This document shows, in pieces, positions 1 to 7,356 of a DNA stretch of 15,339 nucleotides. The position numbers were made by a program, and so were the translations under genes. How positions within the stretch are numbered: position 1 is the first letter of the stretch; each line of letters starts with the position of its first letter. The notes beneath the pieces were generated by a model. The model saw only the letters and a program-made list of their open reading frames with translations, was not told the origin of the DNA and ran no database searches. The stretch spans positions 1 through 15,339 of the forward strand of contig CAYQUC010000081.1 in assembly GCA_964420605.1 (NCBI GenBank), read 5' to 3'. The DNA is from CAYQUC01 sp964420605. GTDB lineage: Bacteria; Pseudomonadota; Gammaproteobacteria; UBA6429; Thiohalophilaceae.

Positions 1-1836
1 AATCAAACCTGTTATAACATCTACTGAGGGTCGCTGTGTAGCCAAAATTAAATGAATGCCAGAGGCTCGGGCTTTTTGTGCCAGACGAGCAATTAGCTCA
101 TCAATTTTCTTACCTACAACCATCATCATATCGGCTAATTCGTCAATGATAATAACAATAAATGGAAATGTAGTTAAAGCCTCAGCAGGTTCAGGATGAT
201 TTGCCGGATGCGTCGGATCCATAATCGGCTCACCTGCTTTTTCAGCATCCAATATTTTTCGATTATAACCACTTAAGTTTCTAACTTTTAGCGCCGCCAT
301 TAATTTGTAACGACGGTCCATTTCCTTTACACACCAACGCAAGGCATTAGTGGCTTCTTTCATGTCGGTTACCACAGGTGATAATAAATGTGGAATGCCA
401 TCATAAATAGACAATTCCAACATTTTAGGATCGATTAAAATTAATCGCACCTCATCCGGAGTCGCATTGTATAAAATACTTAGTAACATTGCGTTTAATG
501 CCACTGACTTACCAGCACCAGTGGTACCAGCAACCAATAAATGAGGCATTTTAGCGAGATCCGCAACCACAGGTACGCCACTGATGTCTTTACCCAGTGC
601 GAGTGTTAATGCACTATTGGCAGTCTCAAAGGCTTTTGATTCCAAGGTTTCACCCAAGCGTACCATTTCCCGTATTTCATTTGGTATTTCGAGTCCAATG
701 GTGGATTTACCGGGGATAACTTCAACTACCCGCACACTAATCACCGATAAAGAACGCGCAATATCTTTTGACAAGTTAGTAAACTGACTGACCTTTACAC
801 CTGCAGCGGGTAGTAATTCGAACCGAGTAATCACCGGGCCAGGATGCACTTCAACAACCTTTGCAACAATATTAAATTCTTGTAATTTAATTTCTACTTG
901 ACGCGAAATTGCTTCTAAGGCTTCTTTTGATAAACGATGAGGATTAGGTTCAGCATCATCTAATAATGATAATGGTGGTAGTTCTCCATCGGTAGATCCT
1001 GTTTTAAACATTGGTAATTGTTTTTCAATTTCAACTCGTTTGCCTTTTAAAATCTGTTTTAAAACAGGCTCTATTTTTGGTGCTTGCCTTGAATAAGATA
1101 TTTCTATTTGTTTTTTTGTTTTTTCTTCATAGTTTTTAGTGTGTAATTTTTGTGCACGAGAATCTTGCCATCGGTAATAAAGACCACTAATGAAACGTCG
1201 ATTAAGTTCTACTAATTTTAAGACCAGCGCACCGGTATTATCCATTAATTTGAACCACGATAAGGTAGTGAACATCGTAATTCCGGTTAAAAATAATGCC
1301 AATAAGAGTAATGTGGAACCTAGAAAGAAGAAATTATTTTGCATAAATTTCCCGACAATATCACCAAGAATTCCACCGGCACCTTCGGGTAACGGGACAA
1401 TGGGAACTAAGAAGTGCAAATAGCTCAAGCCACAACCCGCTAAGATCAAAACAATTAAACCAATTCCGCGTAATACAATATTACGAATATCAAAAGTATG
1501 ATCGGAGCGACTGTCTTTGAAAATGAGCCAGCCGACATAGGCCATCATTAATGGGAAAATATAAGCCAGATAACCAAATACGGTTAAAAATATATCAGCC
1601 AACCAAGCACCCGATGGGCCACCTAAATTGAGTACCTTGGAACCTGTTTGAGACCAACTCGGATCAGATGGATGATAACTGAACAATGCGATAATAAAAT
1701 AGATCGCGGTAAAGCCAAGTACAAACAAAGCCCCTTCTTGCCATGCACGTTGCATATGCAAAGACAGTGAGCTCTTTTCAGACCTCTCGATGGTATTAGC
1801 TGAACTAGCTGATTTTTTATTTGATGCTTGTGCCAC
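1..1836 (-). CDS. ftsK: DNA translocase FtsK, N-terminal 612 residues (3' end off the window)
   Basis: FtsK anchors at the division septum and pumps DNA so that the chromosome terminus is resolved before septation. The visible protein has a basic N-terminal tail, four hydrophobic segments (about residues 36-53, 77-99, 119-140 and 170-190), a linker of roughly 95 residues, then the RecA-like motor. Walker A GTTGAGKS is at residues 437-444 and Walker B IIDE has its Asp at 565 and Glu at 566, followed by an ATQRPSVDVITG stretch. The frame stays open to base 1, so the end of the motor and the DNA-reading gamma domain are missing. I chose a GTG start (VAQASNKK) because a stop codon lies two codons upstream; there is no strong Shine-Dalgarno. 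The linker is far shorter than E. coli FtsK's several hundred residues, suggesting a full protein near 770 residues (inferred). A TATAAT box lies about 42 bp upstream. Confidence 0.95.
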   Translation of the reverse strand, partial: MAQASNKKSASSANTIERSEKSSLSLHMQRAWQEGALFVLGFTAIYFIIALFSYHPSDPSWSQTGSKVLNLGGPSGAWLADIFLTVFGYLAYIFPLMMAYVGWLIFKDSRSDHTFDIRNIVLRGIGLIVLILAGCGLSYLHFLVPIVPLPEGAGGILGDIVGKFMQNNFFFLGSTLLLLALFLTGITMFTTLSWFKLMDNTGALVLKLVELNRRFISGLYYRWQDSRAQKLHTKNYEEKTKKQIEISYSRQAPKIEPVLKQILKGKRVEIEKQLPMFKTGSTDGELPPLSLLDDAEPNPHRLSKEALEAISRQVEIKLQEFNIVAKVVEVHPGPVITRFELLPAAGVKVSQFTNLSKDIARSLSVISVRVVEVIPGKSTIGLEIPNEIREMVRLGETLESKAFETANSALTLALGKDISGVPVVADLAKMPHLLVAGTTGAGKSVALNAMLLSILYNATPDEVRLILIDPKMLELSIYDGIPHLLSPVVTDMKEATNALRWCVKEMDRRYKLMAALKVRNLSGYNRKILDAEKAGEPIMDPTHPANHPEPAEALTTFPFIVIIIDELADMMMVVGKKIDELIARLAQKARASGIHLILATQRPSVDVITGLI

Positions 1837-1877
1837 GACTTAATCTTATTTGTTAAATTAATTATGTAACTTACTAA

Positions 1878-1883
1878 ATTATA
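1878..1883 (-). promoter_or_regulatory. Candidate -10 box for ftsK
   Basis: Read on the minus strand this is a perfect TATAAT, in the 83-bp spacer between the ald stop codon and the ftsK GTG start and about 42 bp before that start. No good -35 element is found at 16-18 bp spacing, so it may depend on an activator or be chance in AT-rich DNA. Its position suggests ftsK can be transcribed independently of ald. Confidence 0.35.
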
Positions 1884-1888
1884 GTGAA

Positions 1889-1920
1889 AAATTCAATACA
1901 ATAGCACTCAAATTCAATAC
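1889..1920. repeat. 11-bp direct repeat AAATTCAATAC, two copies 21 bp apart
   Basis: AAATTCAATAC occurs at 1889-1899 and exactly again at 1910-1920, with a period of 21 bp (two helical turns). The second copy overlaps the first base of the ald stop codon, and the first copy ends about 5 bp upstream of the candidate ftsK -10 box. The placement fits an operator for ftsK, but this is inference; the repeat is AT-rich and could be coincidental. Confidence 0.4.
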
Positions 1921-2981
1921 TATATTTGTTTTAATGTTGGGTAAATAATGTCCCCTTGAGCAACGTTTATAGCCGCTTTTAAGTAGACATCATTTTGCCA
2001 ATTTTTATCAGTTAATTTTTGAATATACGGTAAAATAGCCGCTGATAATGCTTGAGATGCTGTTCGAGGAACTGCACCGGGCATATTGGTCACCCCAAAA
2101 TGAATCACGCCTTCCCAAATATAAGTAGGCTCATCATAGCTAGTAGGCTGTATAGTTTCTATACAGCCGCCTTGATCCACTGATATATCCACCACCACAG
2201 AACCCGGGTTCATTGATTTCACTAACTCGGCATTAACCAAATGTGGGGCTTTTGCACCGGGTATCAACACAGCTCCGACCACCAAATCAGCTCGTTGTAC
2301 GTAATCTTTTATATTATCGGTAAACGGATACAAACTGGTTACATTATCACCGATAGCACGCATGTCTTCCAGTCTATCTCGATTTTTATCAAAAACAACA
2401 ACTTCAGCACCAAGCCCAGCGGCTATACGAGTGGCACTACCACCTGCTACACCTGCCCCCAATATCACCACTTTTCCGCGCTCTGCTGCTGGTAATCCAC
2501 CCAATAAGATACCACGTCCCTGATGATGATGATGTAATAAATTAGACCCTATTTGAACTGATAAGCGCCCCGCAATATCACTCATGGGGGTTAATAATGG
2601 CAGTTTACCGTGTGAATCAGCCACAGTTTCAAACGCGATGGCAGTTAATCCAACCGAACATAAAGCAGATAATAACTCCGGAGCCGCAGCCAGATGCAAA
2701 TAGGAAAATAACACATGATCGGATCGAAGTTGTTCAACTTCCTCTGGTAATGGTTCCTTAACTTTGACCAGTAATTCAGCGCGATCATATAGTTCAGCTG
2801 CAGTTGAACAGATTTTGACCCCACTATCCACATACTGTGCATCTAAATAACCACTCAATTTTCCAGCATTTGTTTCAATAAAAACCTCATGACCGTCTTT
2901 AACTAACTCTGCAGCCGCATTCGGAATTAATGCAACCCGACCCTCTTTAATTTTTATTTCACGTGGAATACCAATTCTCAT
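1920..2981 (-). CDS. ald: Alanine dehydrogenase
   Basis: Ald interconverts L-alanine and pyruvate plus ammonium using NAD(H), in the cytosol. All key residues known from characterised Ald line up: Arg15, Lys75, catalytic His96 (FSYLHLA) and the catalytic Asp at 269 in VDISVDQGG. The Rossmann glycine motif GAGVAG is at 175-180 with Asp198 at the end of the second strand, as expected for NAD. I place the start at ATG 2981, not at the in-frame GTG at 2987: the Shine-Dalgarno AAGGAG overlaps that GTG but sits 5 nt before the ATG. The protein is 353 residues, shorter at the C-terminus than the Bacillus enzyme (about 378); this looks like the proteobacterial short type. Oddity: four consecutive His at 150-153, just before the GRGILLGG loop. 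It is transcribed toward ftsK, divergent from trxB; lrp, a frequent neighbour, is absent. Confidence 0.93.
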   Translation of the reverse strand: MRIGIPREIKIKEGRVALIPNAAAELVKDGHEVFIETNAGKLSGYLDAQYVDSGVKICSTAAELYDRAELLVKVKEPLPEEVEQLRSDHVLFSYLHLAAAPELLSALCSVGLTAIAFETVADSHGKLPLLTPMSDIAGRLSVQIGSNLLHHHHQGRGILLGGLPAAERGKVVILGAGVAGGSATRIAAGLGAEVVVFDKNRDRLEDMRAIGDNVTSLYPFTDNIKDYVQRADLVVGAVLIPGAKAPHLVNAELVKSMNPGSVVVDISVDQGGCIETIQPTSYDEPTYIWEGVIHFGVTNMPGAVPRTASQALSAAILPYIQKLTDKNWQNDVYLKAAINVAQGDIIYPTLKQI

Positions 2982-3182
2982 TTTCACTCCTTTACCCCGT
3001 TGTTGAGTTTACGTACTATAACGCACTGGATTTAATGGAACTAAAATGACAATTTCTATTCCATATGTATTTAAGAATAGGTATAAACTGTAAAGAATTG
3101 GTTCAGATTCACAAAATTAGTCCATTTTTTAAAATTTAACATCGTAATATGAAAATTTAGTTAATTTAGTTGGAGTTTCAGT
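2982..3182. promoter_or_regulatory. Divergent ald/trxB promoter region with an inverted repeat
   Basis: This 201-bp gene-free AT-rich stretch must hold the promoters of both divergent genes. On the minus strand, TATAGT (3015-3020) is a plausible ald -10 box about 34 bp before its ATG, without a convincing -35. A 6-bp inverted repeat CTATTC / GAATAG (3056-3061 and 3075-3080, 13-bp spacer) sits near the middle, where an operator acting on either gene could lie. On the trxB side I see only a good Shine-Dalgarno (TTGGAG) and no clear promoter. Function is inferred from position. Confidence 0.4.
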
Positions 3183-4142
3183 ATGAGTGATATTAAGCAT
3201 TGTCGTGTTTTAATTTTGGGTTCAGGTCCTGCAGGTTATGCCGCTGCAGTGTATGCAGCACGAGCAAACTTAAACCCGGTGTTAATTACCGGTTTAGAGC
3301 AAGGTGGGCAACTAATGACAACCACTGAAGTTGATAACTGGCCTGGGGACGATGCGGGAGTACAAGGCCCAGAATTAATGGCCCGTATGCAAAAACATGC
3401 CGAGCGGTTTGATACTGAAATTATTTTTGACACCATCAATAAAGTTGACTTAAATCAGCGTCCTTTTATTTTAACTGGCGATACGGGTCAATTTTCATGT
3501 GATGCCCTAATTATTGCAACCGGTGCATCGGCAATGTACTTGGGCTTACCTTCAGAGGAAGCATTCAAAGGCAAAGGTGTTTCAGGTTGTGCGACATGTG
3601 ATGGTTTCTTTTATAAAAACAAGCCTGTGGCGGTTATTGGTGGTGGTAATACCGCAGTTGAAGAAGCATTATATTTAGCCAATATCGCATCACACGTCAC
3701 CATTATTCATCGTAGAGATAAATTTAAATCTGAAAAAATCTTGAGCGATAAATTAGTAGAACGTGCAAAAAATGGTAATGTCACCATAGAGTGGAACCAT
3801 ACTTTAGATGAAGTATTAGGTGATGACATGGGTGTGACGGGTCTAAGAATGAAAGCTACTCAATCGAACGATACCAAGGATATAAAAGTGGATGGCGTAT
3901 TTATTGCTATCGGTCATAAACCAAATACCAGTTTATTTGAAGACCAATTAAAAATGACTAATGGCTACATTGAAGTATCCTCAGGCACTAACGGCAATGC
4001 TACAGCTACTAGCATTGCGGGTGTATTTGCTTCGGGTGATGTGGCTGACCATATTTATCGTCAAGCCATCACCTCCGCTGGAACAGGGTGCATGGCAGCA
4101 TTAGATTGTGAACGTTATTTAGATGAATTAGATAACAAATAA
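3183..4142 (+). CDS. trxB: Thioredoxin-disulfide reductase
   Basis: This FAD flavoenzyme uses NADPH to reduce thioredoxin in the cytosol, feeding ribonucleotide reductase, methionine sulfoxide reductase and general disulfide reduction. The protein has 319 residues, against 321 in E. coli. The FAD Rossmann motif GSGPAG is at 13-18, the redox-active CATC at Cys136 and Cys139, the NADPH-binding motif GGGNTA at 153-158, the NADPH-phosphate HRRDK at 176-180, and the C-terminal FAD motif with GVFASGDVAD. Shine-Dalgarno TTGGAG precedes the ATG. Sixty bp of AT-rich DNA without a visible terminator separate it from the next gene, so it probably leads a trxB-GNAT-aat-bpt operon. The position beside ftsK is conserved in gammaproteobacteria. 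Confidence 0.97.
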   Translation: MSDIKHCRVLILGSGPAGYAAAVYAARANLNPVLITGLEQGGQLMTTTEVDNWPGDDAGVQGPELMARMQKHAERFDTEIIFDTINKVDLNQRPFILTGDTGQFSCDALIIATGASAMYLGLPSEEAFKGKGVSGCATCDGFFYKNKPVAVIGGGNTAVEEALYLANIASHVTIIHRRDKFKSEKILSDKLVERAKNGNVTIEWNHTLDEVLGDDMGVTGLRMKATQSNDTKDIKVDGVFIAIGHKPNTSLFEDQLKMTNGYIEVSSGTNGNATATSIAGVFASGDVADHIYRQAITSAGTGCMAALDCERYLDELDNK

Positions 4143-4202
4143 TAAAATATATTTTTAACTCATTTTAGAATTATTTTGATTTAAACTTATTTAACCAATC
4201 CT

Positions 4203-5390
4203 ATGCCCTTAGAAATTCTAATTTGTGAAGCGATGTCGGAAATTCCGGCATCGCAATGGAACGCCCTAGACGGATCCGAACTACCATTTTTAAAACATGA
4301 ATATCTTATCGCACTAGAAAACAATCATGCTGTTGGTCAAGATTTTGGCTGGATACCGCAGTATCTAACCCTTTGGCAAGAAAATGAGCAAGAAGCTGGA
4401 CCGGAAAACCAACAAGCAGCCGACTCGGTAAAAAAACTAGTCGCTGCAGTTCCAATGTATTTAAAATATAATTCCTATGGCGAATTTGTTTTTGATTGGG
4501 CATGGGCTGATGCTTATGCTCGCTCAGGGCTAGAATATTATCCAAAGCTGGTCATCGCAACCCCGTATAATCCGGTTACCGGACACCGGTTATTAATACA
4601 CTCGGATTATAATAAAGATGGAATTCAACAATTATTAATAAAAGCCGTAACCGAACACTCTCAAACTTTAAACGTATCCAGTGTCCACTGGTTATTTCCA
4701 ACTGAACAAGAAATGCGTGCTTTACGATCGCAAGGTTTAATGCACCGTATAGGTTGTCAATTCCACTGGACTAATAATAATTACCCCGATTTTAAAACCT
4801 ACCTTGATGCCATGACATCAAAGAATCGTAAAAAAATTAATCGCGAACGTCGTCGTGCAGTAGAGCAGGATATTAATTTTGAATTATTAGAAGGCGATCA
4901 AATTAATAATGAACAATGGGCTATCTATCATCATTTTTATGCCAGCACATTCGATAAAAAAGGTGGCACGCCAACATTATCACTAGACTTTTTTAAAGAA
5001 ATTGGCCGTACCATGCCAAAAAATATATTAATGGTCTTAGCAACACATCAAGGTGAATATGTTGCAGCCGCTTTTAACTTAAAAGATCAAAATTATCTGT
5101 ATGGACGGCATTGGGGTTGTATTGATGAGTTTCATAGTTTACATTTTGAGACTTGTTACTATCAGGGACTGGAGTATTGTATTAATAATAAATTAATGGG
5201 CTTTGAACCCGGCGCTCAAGGCGAACATAAAATAAGTCGGGGCTTCTTGCCAACCGTCACCTGGTCTGCTCACTCAATAGCACATCCAGAATTTCGAAAT
5301 GTTATTCAAGATTTTTTAAATAGAGAAGAGACTGGCATGGAGCACTATATCGACTCATTAAAATCACACTCGCCGTTTAAAAATTTATGA
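4203..5390 (+). CDS. FemAB/GNAT-like protein of the DUF482 (PF04339) family
   Basis: This 395-residue protein belongs to a FemAB-like acyltransferase-fold family, formerly DUF482 and often labelled GNAT N-acetyltransferase or 'peptidogalycan biosynthesis'. No substrate is established that I know of. Recognition rests on the family signatures FVFDWAWADAY (about 95-105) with EYYPKL just after, PVTGHRLL (124-131), the basic RKKINRERRR (209-218) and GFEPGAQGEHKISRGF (333-348). Residues 59-78 form a Gln/Glu-rich stretch that looks inserted between the N-terminal segment and the conserved core. The ATG at 4203 has no visible Shine-Dalgarno; the in-frame Met11 is an alternative. The stop overlaps the aat start as ATGA, indicating translational coupling. 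Related genes commonly sit between trxB and aat or near them, hinting at a link to the aminoacyl-transferases (inference). Confidence 0.85.
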   Translation: MPLEILICEAMSEIPASQWNALDGSELPFLKHEYLIALENNHAVGQDFGWIPQYLTLWQENEQEAGPENQQAADSVKKLVAAVPMYLKYNSYGEFVFDWAWADAYARSGLEYYPKLVIATPYNPVTGHRLLIHSDYNKDGIQQLLIKAVTEHSQTLNVSSVHWLFPTEQEMRALRSQGLMHRIGCQFHWTNNNYPDFKTYLDAMTSKNRKKINRERRRAVEQDINFELLEGDQINNEQWAIYHHFYASTFDKKGGTPTLSLDFFKEIGRTMPKNILMVLATHQGEYVAAAFNLKDQNYLYGRHWGCIDEFHSLHFETCYYQGLEYCINNKLMGFEPGAQGEHKISRGFLPTVTWSAHSIAHPEFRNVIQDFLNREETGMEHYIDSLKSHSPFKNL

Positions 5391-6073
5391 TAAAAGTTCC
5401 GTATTGGCTAGAAATATCCGAGCCCGAACTGTTTCCTGATACTTCCTGTGCGCTTGAAGAGCCTGACGGTTTGTTAGCACTTGGCGGTGACTTATCATTA
5501 AAACGATTAACCAGCGCGTACCAAAAAGGTATTTTCCCATGGTATTCAGATGGGCAACCCATCATGTGGTGGTCACCGAATCCCCGTTCGATATTAACAC
5601 CCCAAAATATTCACATATCGCGAAGTCTTAAAAAAACCTTGAAGCAATCGTGGTTCACGGTAAGCTTTGATCAAGATTTTCCTGCAGTGATATCCAATTG
5701 TGCAACGGCTCGTGCTGAAGGAACTTGGATTACCACAGAAATGCAACAAGCTTATATTGAGTTACACAAAGCTGGGTTTGCTCATTCAGTGGAAGTTTGG
5801 GTTGATAATAACTTGGTTGGTGGCTTATATGGAATTGCGTTGGGCAAAGTATTTTTTGGTGAGTCGATGTTTAGTTCAATGAACGATGTCTCGAAAATAG
5901 CATTGGTACGATTGTGCCAAAAATTATACAACGATGGCTTTGAAATAATTGATTGTCAGGTACAATCTGATCATTTAACCAGTTTAGGTGCAGAACTAGT
6001 GACTCGAACAAAGTTTAATAATTTACTACAATTAAACTGTCAAACCTCGAGTGATTCTAATTGGCGTAAATAG
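5387..6073 (+). CDS. aat: Leucyl/phenylalanyl-tRNA-protein transferase
   Basis: Aat transfers Leu or Phe from aminoacyl-tRNA to the alpha-amino group of proteins with N-terminal Lys or Arg, making an N-degron that ClpS recognises. The protein has 228 residues (234 in E. coli). Conserved blocks are GLLALGGDLS (28-37), KGIFPWYSDGQPIMWWSPNPR (47-67), AEGTWIT (110-116), FFGESMFS (156-163, with the proposed catalytic Glu159) and IDCQVQSDHL (188-197, Gln191 matching the second proposed catalytic residue). It overlaps the previous gene by 4 bp (ATGA) and is followed 9 bp later by bpt, so the three are almost certainly co-transcribed. There is no separate Shine-Dalgarno, consistent with coupled translation. 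Its targets' receptor, ClpS, and unfoldase, ClpA, are encoded a few kb downstream on the other strand. Confidence 0.96.
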   Translation: MIKVPYWLEISEPELFPDTSCALEEPDGLLALGGDLSLKRLTSAYQKGIFPWYSDGQPIMWWSPNPRSILTPQNIHISRSLKKTLKQSWFTVSFDQDFPAVISNCATARAEGTWITTEMQQAYIELHKAGFAHSVEVWVDNNLVGGLYGIALGKVFFGESMFSSMNDVSKIALVRLCQKLYNDGFEIIDCQVQSDHLTSLGAELVTRTKFNNLLQLNCQTSSDSNWRK

Positions 6074-6082
6074 ACTCTAAAT

Positions 6083-6817
6083 ATGACCGATCAATCTAAA
6101 AATCAGCACGATCTTAACGGCCTGCAGTTTTATATCTCCCCGTCTCACGACTGTAGTTATTTAACCGGTGAGAGTGCAATTACGCTTTTTGCAGATCCGA
6201 CGGCTTTACTGACTAATACACAGTATCAAAGCTTGTCTAAAATTGGTTTTAGACGTAGCGGCGAACATATATATCGCCCCCACTGTACGAATTGTGGTGC
6301 CTGCATCCCGGTACGACTAGCAGTCAATGATTTTAAACCCAACCGTAATCAACGTCGAAATTTGAAGGCTAATGAAGACCTTACTGTGACAACTTGTAAT
6401 GCTGACTACAACGACGAGCAATATCAGCTTTATACGCGTTATATCAAGTCTCGTCACCCTGGTGGCGGTATGGATGACAATGATGTTAAAAGTTATAAAA
6501 GCTTCGTGACTTCAAGTTGGAGCGATACCCAATTATACGAGTTTAGACTGGACTCAAAATTAGTGGCTGTGGCCGTTACCGATCACCTTAATGATTCCCT
6601 TTCTGCAGTTTATACCTATTATGACCCTGAACTGAGTAAACGATCGTTGGGGGTATATTCGGTGTTGTGGCAAATTGAATACGCCGTTAAAAATAATTTT
6701 TCGTGGTTATATTTGGGATATTGGATAAAAGATTGTAAAAAAATGGCCTACAAAGATAATTACCGGCCAATAGAATTTTTTGATGGCTCTAACTGGAATA
6801 TTCTTGATGATAAATAA
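6083..6817 (+). CDS. bpt: Aspartate/glutamate leucyltransferase (bacterial ATE1-like)
   Basis: Bpt transfers Leu from leucyl-tRNA to proteins with N-terminal Asp or Glu, complementing Aat, so that acidic N-termini also become ClpS substrates; it is often annotated as arginyltransferase (ate). The protein has 244 residues. Family signatures are HDCSYL (22-27), GFRRSGEHIYRPHC (55-68), the cysteine set Cys24, Cys68, Cys71 and Cys74 (CTNCGAC), RHPGGGMDD (124-132), AVAVTDHL (162-169), YDPELSKRSLGVYS (180-193) and the C-terminal WLYLGYWIKDCKKMAYK. Bacterial relatives of this form that were tested use leucine, so I prefer bpt to ate by family knowledge, not by a specific residue. The ribosome-binding site is weak; the start lies 9 bp after aat. 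No clear terminator follows before the infA leader. Confidence 0.93.
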   Translation: MTDQSKNQHDLNGLQFYISPSHDCSYLTGESAITLFADPTALLTNTQYQSLSKIGFRRSGEHIYRPHCTNCGACIPVRLAVNDFKPNRNQRRNLKANEDLTVTTCNADYNDEQYQLYTRYIKSRHPGGGMDDNDVKSYKSFVTSSWSDTQLYEFRLDSKLVAVAVTDHLNDSLSAVYTYYDPELSKRSLGVYSVLWQIEYAVKNNFSWLYLGYWIKDCKKMAYKDNYRPIEFFDGSNWNILDDK

Positions 6818-7050
6818 CCAGCACGATTAACTTAAAAACCATTCAGTTCACCCACTATATTCTTTACAACGTCTTTATTTCACAGATTTTCTAAAGTTCT
6901 TTTGCCTATTGGGTTAAATTAAGGCATTATTCGCGCTTGAATTTTCAAGTATTCCTATTTACCACTATGCTACAATTCGACAAGATAATTGCTCGATAAA
7001 TAAGCGAGACAAAGTAACTAGGATGAATTTATTAACAATGCAGGTATTCA
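6818..7050 (+). promoter_or_regulatory. infA upstream region: extended -10 promoter and a palindrome
   Basis: The 233-bp gap has no gene and no tRNA, although E. coli has serW on the other side of infA. The best promoter is an extended -10, TG-C-TACAAT (6968-6976), placing transcription start near 6983 and giving a leader of about 68 nt. No -35 is evident, as expected when the TGn extension is used. Just upstream, at roughly -34 to -47 relative to that start, lies the perfect 14-bp palindrome CTTGAA-TT-TTCAAG (6936-6949), well placed for a regulator. A weak CTCG/CGAG pair is in the leader. Nothing convincing marks a terminator for bpt. Confidence 0.45.
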
Positions 7051-7269
7051 ATGGCTAAAGAAGAACATATTGAAATGGAAGGTACGGTTATAGATACCCT
7101 ACCCAACACAATGTTTCGAGTAGAACTAGAAAACGGACATGTTGTCACAGCTCACATTTCTGGCAAAATGCGCAAGCACTATATTCGAATTTTAACGGGT
7201 GATAAAGTAACAATCCAATTAACACCTTATGATTTATCAAAAGGCCGTATTGTATTCCGCTCACGCTAA
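7051..7269 (+). CDS. infA: Translation initiation factor IF-1
   Basis: IF-1 occupies the ribosomal A site of the 30S subunit during initiation and assists IF-2 and IF-3. The 72 residues form a single OB-fold (S1-like) domain, nearly identical along their length to E. coli IF-1: KEEHIEMEGTV, LPNTMFRVELENGH, AHISGKMRKHYIRIL and the C-terminal DLSKGRIVFRSR are all recognisable. A short AGGT Shine-Dalgarno stands 5 nt before the ATG. It is convergent with clpA and downstream of bpt, apparently with its own promoter. The aat-infA-clpA neighbourhood is conserved with E. coli and Pseudomonas. Confidence 0.98.
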   Translation: MAKEEHIEMEGTVIDTLPNTMFRVELENGHVVTAHISGKMRKHYIRILTGDKVTIQLTPYDLSKGRIVFRSR

Positions 7270-7282
7270 TGATTCTTTCAGG

Positions 7283-7320
7283 ATTAATTCGACCAGTCTA
7301 AAATAAATTTTAGAATTAAT
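7283..7320. terminator. AT-rich hairpin between convergent infA and clpA
   Basis: An inner perfect stem TCTAAAA / TTTTAGA (7297-7303 and 7308-7314, loop TAAA) is flanked by an outer ATTAAT / ATTAAT stem across an internal loop. It lies between the two stop codons and could act as a weak bidirectional terminator. Neither side has a proper run of T and the stem is AT-rich, so this is tentative. Confidence 0.3.
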
Positions 7321-7356
7321 TCCAGTTAGCTCAAATTAACAACTCTCGATTCCTAA

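Noticed and set aside
2241..2495. 84-codon open frame on the plus strand inside ald
   Set aside because: It lies antisense to a clearly functional ald with all catalytic residues; no ribosome-binding site or recognisable protein.
7023..7058. Possible 11-codon leader peptide (MNLLTMQVFNG) overlapping the infA start
   Set aside because: Any AT-rich leader gives such short frames; the GGA before its ATG is too close for a ribosome-binding site and there is no attenuator-like structure.
7270..7356. tRNA gene next to infA, as serW in E. coli
   Set aside because: No cloverleaf, TTCGA T-loop or CCA-like end in this or the other infA-flanking spacer.
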